A stretch of 64,000 nt of DNA from Pseudomonadota bacterium. Its GTDB lineage: Bacteria; Pseudomonadota; Alphaproteobacteria; Rhodobacterales; Rhodobacteraceae. The stretch lies in NCBI GenBank assembly GCA_020161615.1, contig JAIUPD010000008.1, positions 124,001 through 188,000 of the forward strand, in the 5' to 3' direction. Positions 60,697 through 64,000 of the stretch are shown piece by piece (position 1 is the first letter of the stretch; the number at the start of each line of letters is the position of its first letter). The notes beneath the pieces were generated by a model that saw only the letters and a list, made by a program, of their open reading frames with translations, was not told where the DNA came from and made no database searches. Made by a program: the position numbers and the translations under genes.

Positions 60697-61917
60697 GTGA
60701 AGATCGGCTACATCCTTAACACTTACCCCTCGCCCTCACAGAGCTTCATCCGCCGCGAGATGCGCGCGCTGGAGCGTCGGGGGGTGGCCGTGCAGCGTTT
60801 CGCGATGCGGCCCTTCGACGGCGATCTACCCGATCCCGCCGACCGGGATGAAAAGAAGGCGACCGAATACGTGCTGGCCCGCGGTCTGCCGGTGCTGCTC
60901 TGGGCGGTGTTCGTGATGGGTTTGCAGGCGCCCTTGCGGATCTACAAGGCGCTGTTCCTGGCACTGAAGGCCAGTCGCGGGTCCGAGGCGGGGCTGGTCA
61001 AGCATCTGATCTATTTCCTGGAAGCGGCCTATGTTGCCCGCCGTTTGGGTGAGTTGCAGATCGACCGCCTGCACGCACATTTCGGCACCAATTCGGCGAC
61101 CGTGGCCATGCTGGCGGCCGAGATCAGCGGCAAGCCCTTCTCCTTCACCGTCCATGGACCCGAGGAATTCGACAAGCCCGCCGCCATTGCCCTGCCGCTG
61201 AAGCTGCAGAAGGCGGAATTTGCGGTGGCCATCTCGTCCTTCGGGCGCAGCCAATTATGCCGGCTGGTCGATTACCGGGTCTGGCCGCGCATCAAGGTCG
61301 TGCATTGCGGGATCGAGCCGCAGCATTACGACGCCGCCCGCCCGATGCCGGTGACACGGCCGATGACCATGGTAAACATCGGCCGCTTCGTCGAACAGAA
61401 GGGCCAGCTCATCCTGATCGAGGCCCTGGCCGAGGTCACGCGCCGCGGCGTCGATGTGAAGCTGGTGCTGGTCGGCGACGGCCCGATGCGCCGCCCGATC
61501 GAACGCGCCATCGCCCAGTCGGGCCTGGGTCACCGGGTCGAGATCACCGGCTGGCTGGATGAGGCCGGTGTCCGGCGCCAGATCGACAATTCGCATGCGC
61601 TCGTACTGTCCTCCTTCGCCGAGGGGCTGCCGATGGTGGTGATGGAGGCAATGGTCTCGGCCCGGCCGGTCATTGCCACCTGGATCGCCGGCGTGCCGGA
61701 ACTGGTGCAGGACGGCCGCACCGGCTGGATGGTGCCTGCGGGCGATGCGCAGGCGCTGGCCGAGGCGATCACCCAATTGGCCACCAGCCCCGACGACAAG
61801 CTGCGCCGCATGGGCACCACTGCCCGGGCCCGGGTCATGGTGCGCCACAACATCGATACCGAGGCCGCCAAACTGGCCGCGCATTTCTGTCAGCGACCGC
61901 GCACCCAGCCGGTCTGA
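60697..61917 (+). CDS. Family 4 glycosyltransferase
   Basis: 406 aa, GT-B fold. The N-terminal SPSQSFIRREMRALERRG, central VNIGRFVEQKGQ and the donor-binding EX7E motif in FAEGLPMVVMEAM are typical of GT4 enzymes. The RLHAHFGTNSA motif is common in exopolysaccharide GT4 members. It transfers a sugar from a nucleotide donor to a lipid-linked chain in the cytoplasm. The start is a GTG with AAGGTG upstream. The 3' end overlaps the convergent GT2 gene by 28 bp. Confidence 0.9.
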   Translation: MKIGYILNTYPSPSQSFIRREMRALERRGVAVQRFAMRPFDGDLPDPADRDEKKATEYVLARGLPVLLWAVFVMGLQAPLRIYKALFLALKASRGSEAGLVKHLIYFLEAAYVARRLGELQIDRLHAHFGTNSATVAMLAAEISGKPFSFTVHGPEEFDKPAAIALPLKLQKAEFAVAISSFGRSQLCRLVDYRVWPRIKVVHCGIEPQHYDAARPMPVTRPMTMVNIGRFVEQKGQLILIEALAEVTRRGVDVKLVLVGDGPMRRPIERAIAQSGLGHRVEITGWLDEAGVRRQIDNSHALVLSSFAEGLPMVVMEAMVSARPVIATWIAGVPELVQDGRTGWMVPAGDAQALAEAITQLATSPDDKLRRMGTTARARVMVRHNIDTEAAKLAAHFCQRPRTQPV

Positions 61918-62714
61918 TTGCCCCAGCCCGCGCGCACCGCGATCTTCACCGCGGCATAGACGCCGAAGGCCACGGGATCGGCCAGCGCCCGGCGGATCAG
62001 CCAGCCCTTGCCGGGGGCATCCTTGCCCTCGTTCGCCATCAGCGCGGGTTCCAGCGCCATCAATTCGCTGACCCCCTGATCCTGCCGCCGGCGGACCCTG
62101 ACCAGCCGGTCGAAACCCTCGACCAGTGGCCAGCGATAGGTGGCGGGAACCTTCACCCGTTCAGCGGGCGTGAACAGCACGCGGATATAGGTGTCGTCGC
62201 TGATGATGCGGGGAAAGGTCCCCCAGCGCGCCCGCCCTGCCCCGTTCACCGCGTAAAGGCCGAAGCCCGGCACGCCCTCGGCCACGAAGGGCAGCCGGGT
62301 CCAGAACCGGGCGAAGGCGCGCGTGACCCAGCTTTCCGCCGTCACCACCGGTGTGCCCGAGGCATAGCGCGCCCCCTCGCCCGCCAGCGCCTCGGCGATC
62401 TGGCCCATGAGGGGCGGCGAGACCAGGACATCGGCGTCCAGGTAGACCCGCGCCGGAAAATCCGCCATCGCCTCGCCCGCGTCCAGCGCCCCCATCTTGC
62501 CCAGCGCCGGCAAGTCCATCACCGACAGGCTCCAGCCCCGCGCGGCGAAGGCCGTGGCATGCGACAGCGCCCGGGACACGGTGTCGTCGGTGCAGCCATT
62601 GGCGGCGACGATGACCTGCGCGCGCTCCGGCCCTGTCGAGGCCAGCAGCGCAGAGAGGCAGGCATCGATATAGCCGGCCTCGTTGCAGGCGGGGATGACG
62701 ATGGACAGGCTCAC
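61890..62714 (-). CDS. Family 2 glycosyltransferase
   Basis: 274 aa. IVIPACNEAGYIDACLSAL, ANGCTDDTVS and the metal-binding VYLDADVLV define a GT2 enzyme. There is no clear membrane helix. Downstream IISDDTYIRVLF may carry the catalytic base (ED/DD motif). The start is a GTG overlapping the upstream gene stop by 4 bp, so it is co-transcribed with the putative glycoside hydrolase. Confidence 0.87.
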   Translation of the reverse strand: MSLSIVIPACNEAGYIDACLSALLASTGPERAQVIVAANGCTDDTVSRALSHATAFAARGWSLSVMDLPALGKMGALDAGEAMADFPARVYLDADVLVSPPLMGQIAEALAGEGARYASGTPVVTAESWVTRAFARFWTRLPFVAEGVPGFGLYAVNGAGRARWGTFPRIISDDTYIRVLFTPAERVKVPATYRWPLVEGFDRLVRVRRRQDQGVSELMALEPALMANEGKDAPGKGWLIRRALADPVAFGVYAAVKIAVRAGWGNQTGWVRGR

Positions 62715-64000
62715 CGGGCCGAAGCCTCCATCAGCGCATCCCAGCGCGGCGTGGAATCGTCGAGGTGGCGCAGATGACCCCAGGAGCCCCAGACGCTGGG
62801 CCGCGAGACATCGTTGAAGGCGACGAAGGGCGCGGGGGTCAGGGCCTGCCAGCCGCGGATCAACTCGCGGTAAAGGTCGCCCATCTGCGGCGAATAGTTC
62901 AGCGCCTCGAAGAAGGCGATCCGCTCGTCGTCCTGATGGTCGCGGGGATGCGTCACCACATGCGTGCCGCCCTCGTACATGACCAGCGCCATGCCGTGAT
63001 CGGCTGCCACCTGCGCGTGATGGACAAGCGTGCGGTCCAGAAGGTCGCGCACCGAATTGTCCGGCCGGCCCGAGACCGAGCCATCCCGCAATTCCTGCGC
63101 CGCCCAGTCGATGGCGCGGTCGAAGCGATGGGCCTCGACATACTCGGCCAGCGCCCTTGCGCCGAGGCCCTGCGCCCGGCCCTGCGCCTCGGCGGCGGCG
63201 CGGCTGTCGGCCAGCCAGCGCCCCACCAGATCGGATTTGGATTCCGCCTGCAACTCGCCGCTGAAATAACCGGTGACGGCCAGCACATCGAAGAATTCAT
63301 GCGGCGGGCGATGATTGGCGGGATCCTCGGCCATGAAATCGGGGGCGTCCAGCATCACGCCCTCCAGCCCGAGCCAGGCAGTGAACAGGCCCAGCACCCG
63401 GACCCGCCGCGCCTCGTCGCCCTGATAGATACCGTCGATCAGCCGCATGACCTCGGCCGCCCGGACGGCGCCATACTGGACCCAGGCGGAATCGACGTTC
63501 CAGCGCCCGCGTCCTGTCTGGTCGGCCCAATGCGCCTGATCGAACTGCCAGTTCCAGATCTCGTTCGAGAATTCGTACCAGGCGCGCAGATCGGGGCGGA
63601 GGCCGTCATGCACCATCTGCGCGAACTGGCCGACGAAATCGTCATCAGCCAAATGCGGCAGGGTGAACCAGGGTTCGGCGCCGGTCTGGTTGGCGAGTTG
63701 CAGCATGATCTCCAGCGGCACCCCCCGGCGCGACCAGGAGTAATCGCTGACCTGCGGCCGGTCCTGCCAGCGGCTCAGCGTGGAATGGTTGGTCAGCATC
63801 CAGTCCATGAAGCGCAGGATCTCCATATCGCCCACCAGCGCCAGCCAGTCGGGGTTGAAGACCTCGCCCCGCGCCGCAGGCTCGAGGTTGCGCTCATGCA
63901 CGATCCGCAGATTGCGCAGGGTGCCGCGGTTGAACTGGATCAGCACGCCCCCCTGCCCCGGTGTATAGTCGAAGGTCGCGCTGTTCTCGCCATAGCGCAC
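62711..64000 (-). CDS. Putative glycoside hydrolase (clan GH-A-like), N-terminus outside window
   Basis: 429 residues are visible, and the frame runs off the right edge. I cannot assign a family by name. A clan GH-A arrangement is suggested by WYEFSNEIWN (Asn-Glu, acid/base) near visible residue 143 and VMYEGGTHV (nucleophile Glu) near 342. Trp- and Tyr-rich surroundings fit a carbohydrate cleft. Genes of this kind in export clusters often encode secreted hydrolases acting on the polymer. A signal peptide would lie beyond the window. It overlaps the GT2 gene downstream by 4 bp. Confidence 0.6.
   Translation of the reverse strand: MRYGENSATFDYTPGQGGVLIQFNRGTLRNLRIVHERNLEPAARGEVFNPDWLALVGDMEILRFMDWMLTNHSTLSRWQDRPQVSDYSWSRRGVPLEIMLQLANQTGAEPWFTLPHLADDDFVGQFAQMVHDGLRPDLRAWYEFSNEIWNWQFDQAHWADQTGRGRWNVDSAWVQYGAVRAAEVMRLIDGIYQGDEARRVRVLGLFTAWLGLEGVMLDAPDFMAEDPANHRPPHEFFDVLAVTGYFSGELQAESKSDLVGRWLADSRAAAEAQGRAQGLGARALAEYVEAHRFDRAIDWAAQELRDGSVSGRPDNSVRDLLDRTLVHHAQVAADHGMALVMYEGGTHVVTHPRDHQDDERIAFFEALNYSPQMGDLYRELIRGWQALTPAPFVAFNDVSRPSVWGSWGHLRHLDDSTPRWDALMEASAR

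Overview
The window is a high-GC alphaproteobacterial chromosome segment, most likely from Paracoccus or a close relative in the Rhodobacteraceae. This rests on gene content and order: rho-mnmE-mnmG-rsmG-parA-parB facing maf-aroE-coaE-dnaQ, a Tim44-like/Smr/FxsA/SecB group, parS sites of the Caulobacter type, and compact overlapping operons. No rRNA, tRNA, CRISPR array, transposase or phage gene was recognised.

Layout. 1-12 kb holds mixed housekeeping and accessory genes: an RNA methyltransferase end, a BacNav-type sodium channel, a response-regulator/PP2C phosphatase divergent from an HPt protein, ilvA, a lipoprotein hydrolase, smr, Tim44-like, fxsA, secB and argG. 11.9-12.7 kb is a small-gene region containing a 56-aa YegP-like protein, a 46-aa membrane peptide and a duplicated terminator hairpin. 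12.7-23 kb holds rbsK-maeB, mutS, hrcA-grpE and rph-rdgB-hemW. 23-34 kb is the origin-proximal core. Five leftward transcribed genes and rho face the rightward maf operon across a gene-free 504 bp that I interpret as oriC. Three near-perfect parS palindromes lie 3-8 kb to its left, each on or inside a translation start region.

34.1-48.1 kb is the most unusual part: a leftward operon of five genes coding a Wzy/WaaL-like polymerase, a type I PKS (KS-AT-KR-DH-ACP-TE), a GT2 glycosyltransferase, an NRPS (formyltransferase - truncated condensation-like segment - adenylation domain interrupted by a luciferase-like monooxygenase - PCP) and a phosphopantetheinyl transferase. By hand alignment the adenylation domain reads as glycine-specific. 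The mixture of assembly-line and polysaccharide enzymes suggests a glycosylated small acyl-amide, or an acyl-amide-decorated polysaccharide, of unknown structure.

48-64 kb continues with a WecG-type glycosyltransferase, the glutathione-dependent formaldehyde oxidation pair (class III ADH and S-formylglutathione hydrolase), a thiolase/acyl-CoA ligase/DUF296 operon, idi, and an exopolysaccharide export set. That set comprises a Wzz-like protein, a tyrosine-free BY-kinase-like ATPase with an altered P-loop, a Wzx-like flippase, GT4 and GT2 glycosyltransferases, and a putative glycoside hydrolase running off the end. Short palindromic repeats sit between several convergent gene pairs and probably act as bidirectional terminators.
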